DNA of 64,000 nt. Origin: JAEUMD01 sp036768475 (GTDB taxonomy: Bacteria > Pseudomonadota > Alphaproteobacteria > Rhizobiales > Hyphomicrobiaceae). Position numbers and translations under genes: made by a program. The notes below the pieces were generated by a model that saw only the letters and a list, made by a program, of their open reading frames with translations, did not search any database and was not told where the DNA came from. Every line of letters starts with the position of its first letter. The first letter of the stretch is position 1. Positions 56,967-64,000 of this stretch are shown in pieces. The stretch spans positions 40,401-104,400 of the forward strand of contig DAIPMW010000013.1 of the NCBI GenBank assembly GCA_036768475.1. The letters run 5' to 3'.

Positions 56967-57322
56967 GATACGCAACCTCCCCCGGCAGGAATTAATATTT
57001 TCAACTGATCAGTTGCCATTCTGGTTCCAAACCGGTTTCGCAAACAATCAGCCCAGAGCCCTCAAAAGGCAAATTGACAGTATCCTGCCCGAAAGGTCGT
57101 GCGATCAGGAGGTATGCGTCGCCATTGCAACGTTGTTGCAACGGCACCCTATGTCTCGAGCACAACATGCTATCGTCAGTATGCGCAACCCACCGTGCGT
57201 GCACCTCCGCGCGTGTCAATCCCGGAGGCGAACGCAAGCGCGTGACAGCATGCGAAACGACGGGAGCGCGAGGAGCGTTTAATGAGAACGCCCCTCTGGC
57301 TGAACATGCAAAGGATGCTGCT
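56967..57322. other. Divergent intergenic region before the flavodoxin-like gene
   Basis: A 356-bp gap holding the egtB promoter and that of the gene at 57323. An open frame continues upstream of the latter to 57074 but looks non-coding. GCAAC and GTTGC at about 57127-57139 form a small inverted repeat of no known role. I see no gene here. Confidence 0.4.
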
Positions 57323-58066
57323 ATGCAACTGCACCCCAGAGCAGAAGCCACATGCGCCAATGCCCCGGCAACATATGATGATTTGAAAGCCTTGTACCTG
57401 AATACGACGCTCAAGAAACCGGATCAGGCATCGCATACCGAGAATCTGATGCGCACATCGATGGCCATCATGGAGCGCAATGGAATTGCGACGGAGCTTA
57501 TTCGCATGACCGGCCACCAAATCGCACCTGGTGTCTACCCGGACATGACCGAGCATGGCTGGGATCGAGACGACTGGCCGGAGATCCAGGCCAAGGTCAT
57601 GGCCGCCAATATCCTCGTGATCGGCACACCGATCTGGCTCGGGGAAGAATCCTCGGTCTGCCGGCTGGTCATTGAGCGGCTTTACGGCTATTCCGGCGAA
57701 CTTAACGCGCAAGGCCAGTATGCCTATTACGGTCGGGTCGGTGGATGTCTGGTAACGGGCAATGAAGACGGATTAAAACACTGCGCAATGACGGTGCTTT
57801 TTGCACTATCGCATATTGGATACACAATTCCGCCCCAGGCAGACGCAGGCTGGATCGGTGAAGCCGGCCCCGGCCCATCCTACGGCGATAGCGGCGCTGG
57901 CTACGACAATGAGTTTACGCAGCGCAATACGACCTTCATGACCTGGAATTTGATGCACATGGCTCGCATCCTCAAAGATGCAGGCGGTATTCCGGCCCAT
58001 GGCAATCAAAGGTCCGAATGGGAGGCAGGCTGTCGCTTCGACTACCAAAATCCAGATTATCGATAA
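57323..58066 (+). CDS. Flavodoxin-fold NAD(P)H-dependent reductase-like protein
   Basis: A 247-residue protein. LKALYLNTTLKK is the first beta strand and phosphate loop of NAD(P)H-dependent FMN reductases, ILVIGTPIWLGEESSVCRLVIERLY the second, and YYGRVGGCLVTGNEDGLKHCAM the FMN ring loop. The partner and substrate are unknown; relatives reduce quinones or flavins. AAGGA lies eight bases before the ATG. It stands alone between the ergothioneine pair and the mgtC-like gene. Confidence 0.88.
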   Translation: MQLHPRAEATCANAPATYDDLKALYLNTTLKKPDQASHTENLMRTSMAIMERNGIATELIRMTGHQIAPGVYPDMTEHGWDRDDWPEIQAKVMAANILVIGTPIWLGEESSVCRLVIERLYGYSGELNAQGQYAYYGRVGGCLVTGNEDGLKHCAMTVLFALSHIGYTIPPQADAGWIGEAGPGPSYGDSGAGYDNEFTQRNTTFMTWNLMHMARILKDAGGIPAHGNQRSEWEAGCRFDYQNPDYR

Positions 58067-58175
58067 ACCGATCATTGCCCTCAGGCGAAGGGCAGCTCAT
58101 CTGTATCCGCGTCGGTGGATGCCATCCGAAGACAAGCAAGAATGACGTGAGTGATTGCGTCGTGGCACCGCAGCG

Positions 58176-58691
58176 TTAACGCGGCGGCGGATCATTGGTT
58201 GCAAGCAGATGCCGTTCCAGTCGTTCAAGTGCCACCAGTACGATTAGTGAGAGTATTACGCCAAACAAAGCGATCTGATAAAAGCCCGCGCCCGTAGCGA
58301 TTCCCAAGGCCCCGCACAGCCAGATCCCGGCCCCTGTCGTCAGCCCCCGAACCTTGCCGGTTCCGTGAATAATAGTGCCTGCGGCAAGAAAAGAAGCACC
58401 TGCGGTAACTGCTTCAATGAGGCGGATTGGATCGGTGCGGGCTGTTTCTTTTCCGGGAATTTGAAATTGGTGGAAGATCTCGTAGGTGAGTACAGTGAAC
58501 ATCGCGGCGGCAAGCGTCGTGATAACGTGCGTTCGCAGACCGGCCGATCGCTCGCGCAATTCGCGTTCAAAGCCGATCGCCGCACCAAAGGCGATCGCAA
58601 GCACGAAGCGGAGTAGAATTTCCAGTTCGTGGATGTGGGTTCGTTCGACAGTAAGGGCGTCGCTCCAAGGCATGCGAGCGGGTTCCATCAT
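58176..58691 (-). CDS. MgtC/SapB family membrane protein
   Basis: About 171 residues with roughly five membrane segments and the signature AIAFGAAIGFERELRERSAGLRTHVITTLAAAMF; LIEAVTAGASFLAAGTIIHGTGKVRGLTTGAGIWLCGALGIATG completes the MgtC pattern. MgtC proteins act in low-magnesium or acid stress and modulate ATP synthase in some bacteria. It lacks the extra C-terminal domain of longer MgtC. The start is uncertain (58691, 58688 or 58673). A family A half repeat lies 40 bases upstream. Confidence 0.85.
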   Translation of the reverse strand: MMEPARMPWSDALTVERTHIHELEILLRFVLAIAFGAAIGFERELRERSAGLRTHVITTLAAAMFTVLTYEIFHQFQIPGKETARTDPIRLIEAVTAGASFLAAGTIIHGTGKVRGLTTGAGIWLCGALGIATGAGFYQIALFGVILSLIVLVALERLERHLLATNDPPPR

Positions 58692-58730
58692 TTTGTACAC
58701 ACGCACTGTTCGGTGCGTGAGCCAGCCCCT

Positions 58731-58781
58731 AGAGCAGGCCAAAATTGCCAGACGTGATTCAATTCAAACCTGACCTGCTCT
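58731..58781. repeat. Family A repeat, half copy 4 (second module only)
   Basis: It runs from AGAGCAGG (58731) to CCTGCTCT (58781), with near-perfect match to the second module of the other copies. The first module is missing. It lies in the presumed leader of the mgtC-like gene. Confidence 0.8.
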
Positions 58782-58887
58782 GGTATAACAAATCTCTCAT
58801 CGAGTTTGTTCCTCCCGGAGGCATTATTCGATTGGGCAAGTGGTGGGAGCTCGCGTCAAAGCCGTCCGCTGATAGAGGGTCGGACCG

Positions 58888-59508
58888 CTAATCATTCGAG
58901 TAGAGCATGTCGATCAGCTGGCCAAGGGAATTAGCTCCTGTCTTGGTCATAATGGATGCACGATGTCCTTCGACGGTTCGCACCGAGATAGCGAGCACCG
59001 AAGCAACGACTTTGTTGGGCTTGCCTTTGCGAAGCAACTCCAGAACCTCCATTTCTCTTTTTGTCAGGGTTGAAAGGCTCTCGGAGTGGCGACTGCGGCG
59101 TTCCAATTTGTCCCAAACAGAATCGTACCTGGCCAATGCAGATTGCACAGTGTCGAGTAGCACCTGATCGTTGAACGGCTTCTGAAGGAATTCAACGGCG
59201 CCGGCCTTCATCGCCCTCACCGCAAGCGGCACATCGCCGTGTCCGGTGATGATAATAATGGGTAGGAGCGCGCCGGCCGCATTGAGGCGTTCTTGCAGCT
59301 CCAGTCCGCTCATGTCCGGCATGCGCACGTCGAGAACGAGGCAGGCGCGCTCGCCAGGGGTATATAACGCGAGAAAATCAGCGGCGGACGAACAGACCCT
59401 GGTCTTGAGCTTGACCTGCTCCAGCAGCCAGCGCATTGCATCGCGAACTGCGGGATCATCGTCCACGATATACACGGTTGCTTGAGTGGCGGCCCGAACG
59501 GCTGGCAT
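58888..59508 (-). CDS. FixJ/TodT-type two-component response regulator
   Basis: A 206-residue protein. The receiver domain shows YIVDDDPAVRDAM, the phospho-acceptor in LVLDVRMPDMSG and LQKPFND; the C-terminal LuxR-type helix-turn-helix is LTKREMEVLELLRKGKPNKVVASVLAISVRTVEGHRA. It is the natural partner of the histidine kinase upstream, only one base apart. The target genes are unknown; nearby genes from 61802 to 64000 are candidates. Confidence 0.93.
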   Translation of the reverse strand: MPAVRAATQATVYIVDDDPAVRDAMRWLLEQVKLKTRVCSSAADFLALYTPGERACLVLDVRMPDMSGLELQERLNAAGALLPIIIITGHGDVPLAVRAMKAGAVEFLQKPFNDQVLLDTVQSALARYDSVWDKLERRSRHSESLSTLTKREMEVLELLRKGKPNKVVASVLAISVRTVEGHRASIMTKTGANSLGQLIDMLYSND

Positions 59509-59509
59509 T

Positions 59510-61663
59510 TCACGACTTCCTCGCGTTAGGCAGTGTCATGCAGAAAGTAGATCCTGATGCCGAAGTGGATTCGAGCCACAACTTGCCGTCATGTGCTTCG
59601 ACGATACCCTGACTTATACTCAGCCCTACGCCGAGGCCAGCGGCCTTGGTCGTGTAGAAGGGTTCGAAAAGGCGATGAAGCTCCTGCTCTGCGCAACCGC
59701 AGCCGCTGTCGGAAATCTCCACCCTGGTTTTGGTGCCAAGTGCGCCGATCCTTATGGACATGCGCCGGTTCGCTTCATCCACTGTCTCCAATGCATCGAG
59801 ACTGTTGCGGATTAGATTTATCAGTACCTGTTGTATCTGGATCGTATCGGCGTGGACATATCGCGCACGCTTGGGAAAATGAACGACGATATTCACCCGG
59901 CTTCGTCGGATCTCCATCTCGACAAAAGACAATGCGTTTTCGACGACCTCCTTGACGTTGATCCGCTGCCGGTGCATGTCGCGTTTGCGCGAGAAGTTTC
60001 TAATGCGCGTAAAAATTTCATCGGCGCGCTCCGCTTGGCGTACGATTTGGTTTATCCCGTGCCGTATGCCGTCCGTTCCAGACTCGTCGGGATCAAGTTT
60101 TCGGATACAGGTCTGCGCATACATCATGATCGCGCACAGGGGCTGGTTGAGCTCGTGGGCGATGCCCGAGACCATCCCGCCAAGAGTGCTCAACCGGGCG
60201 ACGTGTGTGAGTTCGACCTGGCGCTCTCGCTCTTTCTCCTTGGCGTCGATTAGGGCGGTGACATCCTGTCCGGTCGCAATCAGATGTGTCGTCTCTCCGG
60301 AGTCCTTTAGCGGACTAATGGTCATTTGCTCATGGTAGATTTCACCAGATCGCGTTTTGTTGGTTAGAAGAAAGCGATAGTCGGCTCCGCGCCGGATGGC
60401 ATCCCACATCTCGGTTTGAATTGCACTGTCGGTTTGAAGGAAATTTGCGGGTTGCCCAACGACATCCTGTTTCTTGTAGCCGGTGAGCATCTCAAAGGAG
60501 GGGTTTACATACTCAACATTACCCTTGCAGTCGGTAATGACGACGCTATCGGCAGTTTGCTCCAAAGCACTGGACAATTTCCTCATGTGTCCTTCTGAGC
60601 GTTCACGTTGGAGCTCACTGGCAATCCACTGCGACATCAGCTTAAGTGTTTCGCGTTCGGCAGACGTGAAGGAGTGGACACGCGGTGAACGGCTCAGGAA
60701 GCAGAGCGTGCCGAAGACGGAACCATCCACGATGATGCGTACACCCATGTACGATTCAATTGAATCTTCCTTGTACGTCGGGTGGTTTCTCCACTTGGTT
60801 TCGCACGCCTGAGCAAACGCGATAGGATCCGGCGATTCTGCAGTTGAATCGCAATAGGTACGATCGAGCGGAATTTCATTTCCCGCCTGGTATTTCTTCG
60901 AGTTGGAGAACGCTTCAAGAATATAGAATGTACCGTTCTCTATGCGCGACAGTAGTCCAATCGGCATGCCGAACTGTTCGCAGCCCAGACGGAGAAACTT
61001 TCGTATCCGTTCGGCCGGTTGATCCGTTCCCCCGGTGCTGATTGCGTGGAACGCGCGAAGCACTGTAGCGATGAGACGTAGCTCTACTACAGCTTCCGTG
61101 TGCTGCTTCTCGGATTGAACCCGCAACGTGACGTCCTGCAGTAAGAACATCGCATTTGGCTTGCTCGCCTGATTGGAAAAAGCACCGATTGTGACCTCTA
61201 AGTAGGTCAGGCGGCCGTCGGATGCCGGAAACTCGAAGACTTCTGGTGACAGCCGACCCTCGGAGCTCAAGGCCAGGGATAGCAGTATCTTCAGTCGCCG
61301 CCACTCTGGTTTTGGGAAGAGCCGGAACACACTAGCGCCGAGTGCCTGCTCTTCGGATGTGTCGAGCAGCTGGCGTGCCTGGATATTGATCGTGACGATC
61401 CTTCCGGCGATGTCGGTTGCCAGGACGCCGATGGGCTGGCAATCGAGAAGTCCCTCGACATATTGCGCTGCTTCCGGCTGCAAGAGAGGTAGAACTTCGA
61501 GACGCACATGTGCATTGGCAATGGAGGCTTCGTGGAACCTCTGTCTCTGCTGCCGACGGTGTGCCGCATCAGCCAACACATCGACAAGGCCATCGGTATC
61601 ATTGGTGGGCCAGACGAGAACCTCGTAACCCAGGAATGGCATGAACATCAGGTTCGAACGCAA
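59510..61663 (-). CDS. PAS/GAF sensor histidine kinase
   Basis: A 717-residue soluble kinase as drawn, from a TTG. The order is a partial N-terminal domain (about 1-60), PAS (about 66-180), GAF (about 205-350), PAS (about 362-475), HisKA with catalytic His503 in GIAHELNQPLCAIM, and an ATPase domain (ISDSGCGCAEQELHRLFEPFYTTK, GLGVGLSISQGIVEAHDG). No membrane segment is visible, so it senses a cytoplasmic signal, perhaps redox or a small molecule. The frame stays open and protein-like up to 61801, right after the stop of the preceding gene, with no ATG, GTG or TTG in that part. The true start is therefore unclear. Confidence 0.85.
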   Translation of the reverse strand: MRSNLMFMPFLGYEVLVWPTNDTDGLVDVLADAAHRRQQRQRFHEASIANAHVRLEVLPLLQPEAAQYVEGLLDCQPIGVLATDIAGRIVTINIQARQLLDTSEEQALGASVFRLFPKPEWRRLKILLSLALSSEGRLSPEVFEFPASDGRLTYLEVTIGAFSNQASKPNAMFLLQDVTLRVQSEKQHTEAVVELRLIATVLRAFHAISTGGTDQPAERIRKFLRLGCEQFGMPIGLLSRIENGTFYILEAFSNSKKYQAGNEIPLDRTYCDSTAESPDPIAFAQACETKWRNHPTYKEDSIESYMGVRIIVDGSVFGTLCFLSRSPRVHSFTSAERETLKLMSQWIASELQRERSEGHMRKLSSALEQTADSVVITDCKGNVEYVNPSFEMLTGYKKQDVVGQPANFLQTDSAIQTEMWDAIRRGADYRFLLTNKTRSGEIYHEQMTISPLKDSGETTHLIATGQDVTALIDAKEKERERQVELTHVARLSTLGGMVSGIAHELNQPLCAIMMYAQTCIRKLDPDESGTDGIRHGINQIVRQAERADEIFTRIRNFSRKRDMHRQRINVKEVVENALSFVEMEIRRSRVNIVVHFPKRARYVHADTIQIQQVLINLIRNSLDALETVDEANRRMSIRIGALGTKTRVEISDSGCGCAEQELHRLFEPFYTTKAAGLGVGLSISQGIVEAHDGKLWLESTSASGSTFCMTLPNARKS

Positions 61664-61801
61664 TTGCGCGCATTGAGCCTCATCGCTCAGAATGATAACC
61701 GGCAGACGCTTGTCTAGCGAGTAGATGCGTTGAGCAACATTGACAGGGTCATGAACCTGAGGGCCAAGAACGACAGCATTAATGGAATTGCTATTGCTCG
61801 C

Positions 61802-62968
61802 TCAATCGGCGAGGAATGGCACTCCCAAATATTGTTTTCCGATCCACAGTCTCAGTAGATCGGTTGACGGCGACATCAGATGGACGGCACGCACGTCCCG
61901 TAGATGGCGCGCCATTTTAGAGTCCTCTGCGTAACCCCGCCCGCCCATCAGTGTCATGGCTTCGTTGACGATCGTAACGGCGCTGTCGGCAACCTCTGCC
62001 TTACCAGCCATAATGGCAATTAGGGCATTGTCTTCGCCCGCATCGAAGCTCGCCGCAGAACCGTAAATGAGCCTGCGCACGCGCTCCAGCATTCCCCAGA
62101 GTGTTCCGAACCGATGCTGAATGACGGGTGCCTGAGACAGGCTGCCGGTGTGCACGTGTCGTCTTCGCAAGACATGTTTTTGTGCTTCTTCGAGAGCACT
62201 CGTTGCGATTCCGAGGTAGGTCGCCGACATCGCCACCAAGAAATAAGGCATGATGACGTTGAAAATGTACCAAATCTGGTCGCCTTCGCGCCCGAGGAGA
62301 TTGGCGCGTGGGACCCGCACGCTCCGAAGTGTCATTGTGCGCGACGAATTTCCTCTCATGCCAATGCCCGCCCATGCCTTGCCCCAACTGAGGCCCATCG
62401 CATTGCCTGGAACTACGACACATGAAAACTGACCCGCAGGTGCTTCCCTGTCACCAGCGACGACGGACACAACATAGGAGTCTGCAAAGCCACCATTTGT
62501 GACAAAGACCTTTTCACCCGACAAAGAGTAGTGATCCGGGGGAATGGCGGTGAGCTTTGTTTCAGGGAGATAGAAATGAATGCCTGTTCCCGTTTCGCTC
62601 AGCGACAGTGTCGTGAGATGTTTTCCCTCGCAGATCGGTGCGAGGAAAAATTCCTTATGGACCTCGGTGGCATTGGCCGACATGACAGACGATGCAACGC
62701 AATGCATCCCGTAGCATATGCCGGTGGAGGGGCACTCTTTACTGAGCGTCTCACATACTCGGGCCAGCATTAGTAATCCCTGGCCGCGTCCGCCGTACTG
62801 CTTGGGAATGACGAGCCCGCCAAAACCTTCTGCCATAAGGGTGCGCAACCCTTTCTCAGGCCAGATGATATCTTTATCAACGCGTTCAGCGTTGACTGCT
62901 AACACGCCTTTGGCGATTTCTTCGGCCTTATTGAGAATTCCAGATGCGCTATTGGGTTTGTGAAGCAT
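61802..62968 (-). CDS. Acyl-CoA dehydrogenase family protein
   Basis: A 388-residue flavoprotein. The N-domain has LMAEGFGGLVIPKQYGGRGQ, the middle domain LTTLSLSETGTGIHFYLPETK and VFVTNGGFADSYVVSV (flavin contacts), and the C-domain ends MGGRGYAEDSKMARHLRDVRAVHLMSPSTDLLRLWIGKQYLG. The usual YEGTSEIQ segment with a catalytic Glu is replaced by MSPSTDLL. Relatives of this type include oxygenase-like or biosynthetic members, so beta-oxidation should not be assumed. It follows the 100-residue protein after an 89-base gap with a hairpin. Confidence 0.88.
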   Translation of the reverse strand: MLHKPNSASGILNKAEEIAKGVLAVNAERVDKDIIWPEKGLRTLMAEGFGGLVIPKQYGGRGQGLLMLARVCETLSKECPSTGICYGMHCVASSVMSANATEVHKEFFLAPICEGKHLTTLSLSETGTGIHFYLPETKLTAIPPDHYSLSGEKVFVTNGGFADSYVVSVVAGDREAPAGQFSCVVVPGNAMGLSWGKAWAGIGMRGNSSRTMTLRSVRVPRANLLGREGDQIWYIFNVIMPYFLVAMSATYLGIATSALEEAQKHVLRRRHVHTGSLSQAPVIQHRFGTLWGMLERVRRLIYGSAASFDAGEDNALIAIMAGKAEVADSAVTIVNEAMTLMGGRGYAEDSKMARHLRDVRAVHLMSPSTDLLRLWIGKQYLGVPFLAD

Positions 62969-62996
62969 GATTTGGGGCGTCCGCCATTTACAGCAC

Positions 62997-63023
62997 GCGG
63001 GGAGGGCATTTGCCGCTCCCCGC
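62997..63023. other. Strong intercistronic hairpin
   Basis: The arms GCGGGGAG (62997-63004) and CTCCCCGC (63016-63023) form an 8-bp stem, with an inner GGCA/TGCC stem. No T-run follows on either side, so it is not a typical terminator. It lies between the 100-residue protein and the acyl-CoA dehydrogenase gene and may set their relative mRNA levels. Confidence 0.7.
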
Positions 63024-63057
63024 TACGTGTCAATGCCTGTTGAGAGTGGCGCAACCT

Positions 63058-63360
63058 CTAGTGATGGTCAACCAGAGAGTAGGACAGTACTTTGTCGACG
63101 GGCTCGATGCGATTTGCACCAGCGCCGACTAGGCAGGAGCCGTCCTTGTCGCAACCCCAGAGGGGGTAGGCATTGAAGTTTTTGAGGTCTTCGGGCAACT
63201 GATCCCGATGGGGTATTTCGCGCGGTGTTACGCGTTCGCCCTTCCCCTCACTTGCAAGAACCTGCTTAATACGAGCAAGTTCCTTTTTCAGATCCTCAGC
63301 CGAAGCGCCGTTCCAGCAACCAACGACGCGACCTGCTGTTGTTACGATATCGTTGCTCAT
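63058..63360 (-). CDS. Small cysteine-containing protein, unknown function
   Basis: A 100-residue soluble protein I do not recognise. VVGCWNGASAEDLKKELARIKQVLASEG is a likely helix, and the C-terminal third carries PLWGCDKDGSCLVGAGANRIEP, with a CxxxxxC pair, ending in DHH. GGGAGG is placed well before the ATG, which lies ten bases after the stop of the Nif11-domain gene. The pair is clearly one operon. Three cysteines and a terminal histidine pair could bind metal or be modified; that is inference. Confidence 0.75.
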   Translation of the reverse strand: MSNDIVTTAGRVVGCWNGASAEDLKKELARIKQVLASEGKGERVTPREIPHRDQLPEDLKNFNAYPLWGCDKDGSCLVGAGANRIEPVDKVLSYSLVDHH

Positions 63361-63370
63361 GGCTGCCTCC

Positions 63371-63649
63371 CTAGAATCGATCTGCGATCATGCGCAGAAC
63401 TTGCTTTGGGATGATCCAGTCGTGGCCCTGCTTCTGCTCTTGCACGGCGATTTCCAGATCAGTCTTGGTGAATTCGATGCCTCTGGTCCTGGCAAGAGCG
63501 ACATATCTATCGATGAACGCGCCCTTGTCGGGTGTCTGATCGAGCTGGGCCAGGAGGTTCGCATCGGACATTACCAGTTCTCCAAACTTCTTTATCTCCT
63601 TTTCAAATGCGCGGTTTTCAGCGTCTCTTTGTTGCGCCTTCTCCAACAT
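63371..63649 (-). CDS. Nif11-domain small protein
   Basis: A 92-residue protein. The segment IKKFGELVMSDANLLAQLDQ, then FIDRYVALARTRGIEFTKTDLEIAV matches the Nif11 domain, known from nitrogen-fixation loci and as the leader of some ribosomally made modified peptides. A leader is usually followed by a Gly-Gly site and a core; here the C-terminus is only QGHDWIIPKQVLRMIADRF, without a visible cleavage motif. AGGGAAG precedes the ATG at 63649; the open frame extends upstream to 63883 but is not family-like. Confidence 0.78.
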   Translation of the reverse strand: MLEKAQQRDAENRAFEKEIKKFGELVMSDANLLAQLDQTPDKGAFIDRYVALARTRGIEFTKTDLEIAVQEQKQGHDWIIPKQVLRMIADRF

Positions 63650-63824
63650 CGTTTTCTTCCCTATCTGAACTTTGGTGGATCCGCAGCCTTTCTTGTGTGC
63701 AGCTCTGCGCGCGCGGCATTCAAGAGACAGCCAGTGCGGATGGACCTCTGGGGTGTGAGGCGCGGGAATGATAGCCGTCTCATCTAGGCCCATAAACACG
63801 TAGAAATACGCAACACTCCCACCA

Positions 63825-64000
63825 TTATGTTGTGAGAAGTTCGCGAAGATAAAAATCCACTCTGGCATTGTAATTTGGATCAATTCCGAAAAGAGCTAGA
63901 TGTCCCCAGTCCGATGAGACTGTGCGCACATGGCCGCTACTGTCCGTCTTCACGGTCTTTGAGACACTGGGGCGTTTTGCGTAGTGGAGGGTTTGGATCA
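63825..64000 (-). CDS. Open reading frame leaving the window, C-terminal part
   Basis: A minus-strand frame is open from the window edge to TAA at 63825, about 58 codons, reading ...SSGHVRTVSSDWGHLALF, then GIDPNYNARVDFYLRELLTT. The composition is protein-like, but no domain is recognised and no start is visible. It ends 175 bases before the Nif11 gene on the same strand. It could be the C-terminus of a gene of the same cluster or a chance open frame. Confidence 0.4.
   Translation of the reverse strand, partial: IQTLHYAKRPSVSKTVKTDSSGHVRTVSSDWGHLALFGIDPNYNARVDFYLRELLTT

Noticed and set aside
57113..57247. Small open frame after AGGAGGT upstream of the flavodoxin-like gene
   Set aside because: The ATG directly touches the ribosome-binding sequence, leaving no spacing, and the 44-residue product has no recognisable feature.
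63884..64000. Inverted CCCCAGT/ACTGGGG as a possible insertion-sequence end
   Set aside because: The arms are only seven bases and no transposase is seen; the match may be by chance.

Overview
The window is chromosomal DNA of a GC-rich alphaproteobacterium, most likely of the order Hyphomicrobiales (Rhizobiales). The signs are a pstSCAB-phoU-phoB cluster with long PstC and PstA proteins, a CycM-type membrane cytochrome c, a SCO/PCuAC copper block, a small cysteine-rich exported protein of the type common in rhizobia, and intergenic palindromes that open with GAGCAT. I see no tRNA, rRNA, CRISPR array, intact insertion sequence or prophage.

Layout. 0-3.6 kb: nucleotide-sugar genes (a cut-off epimerase, a CDP-paratose 2-epimerase-like protein, a UDP-glucuronate decarboxylase-like protein) and a TylF-type methyltransferase. 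3.8-13.4 kb: an aldarate (glucarate/galactarate) module with gudD, garL, garR and garD on the minus strand, a divergent LacI-type regulator, and a TctCBA tripartite transporter. A perfect 16-bp palindrome before gudD and a near copy before tctC tie import and breakdown to one regulator. 13.4-17.7 kb: a Ktr/Trk potassium uptake pair, a small Rhs-like remnant and a large L,D-transpeptidase. 18-25.6 kb: housekeeping genes (panB, a YfgM-like protein, bamB, der, holC, rlmJ). 25.7-35.6 kb: a GST, a Yej-type peptide ABC importer with two tandem binding proteins, and a membrane cytochrome c. 35.8-41.7 kb: kdsB, pheA, an SDR enzyme, a DUF486 protein, the copper trio (DUF2946-like, PCuAC, SCO) and nudC. 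42-48.5 kb: pstSCAB-phoU-phoB with a candidate Pho box and a hairpin between pstS and pstC. 48.5-51.8 kb: a ModE-like regulator and modABC. 51.8-58.7 kb: an AraC regulator divergent from a methyltransferase, two small proteins, ergothioneine genes egtB-egtD, a flavodoxin-fold protein and an MgtC-like protein. 58.9-64 kb: a FixJ-like regulator, a PAS/GAF histidine kinase, an acyl-CoA dehydrogenase-like enzyme, a 100-residue cysteine-containing protein, a Nif11-domain protein and an open frame leaving the window, all on the minus strand.

Two families of structured intergenic repeats are scattered through the window. Family A has three long copies and one half copy, about 51-119 bp, built from two hairpin modules; its first stem shows a paired base change between copies. 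Family B is a nested palindrome of about 49 bp with three good copies and one diverged copy, one of which overlaps the garD stop codon.

The least explained stretch is the right end. A Nif11-domain protein is coupled to an unrecognised cysteine-bearing protein, an intercistronic hairpin and an acyl-CoA dehydrogenase-like enzyme with no visible family-type catalytic glutamate segment. The neighbouring kinase has a reading frame that runs up to the preceding stop codon with no ordinary start codon for the extra, protein-like segment.
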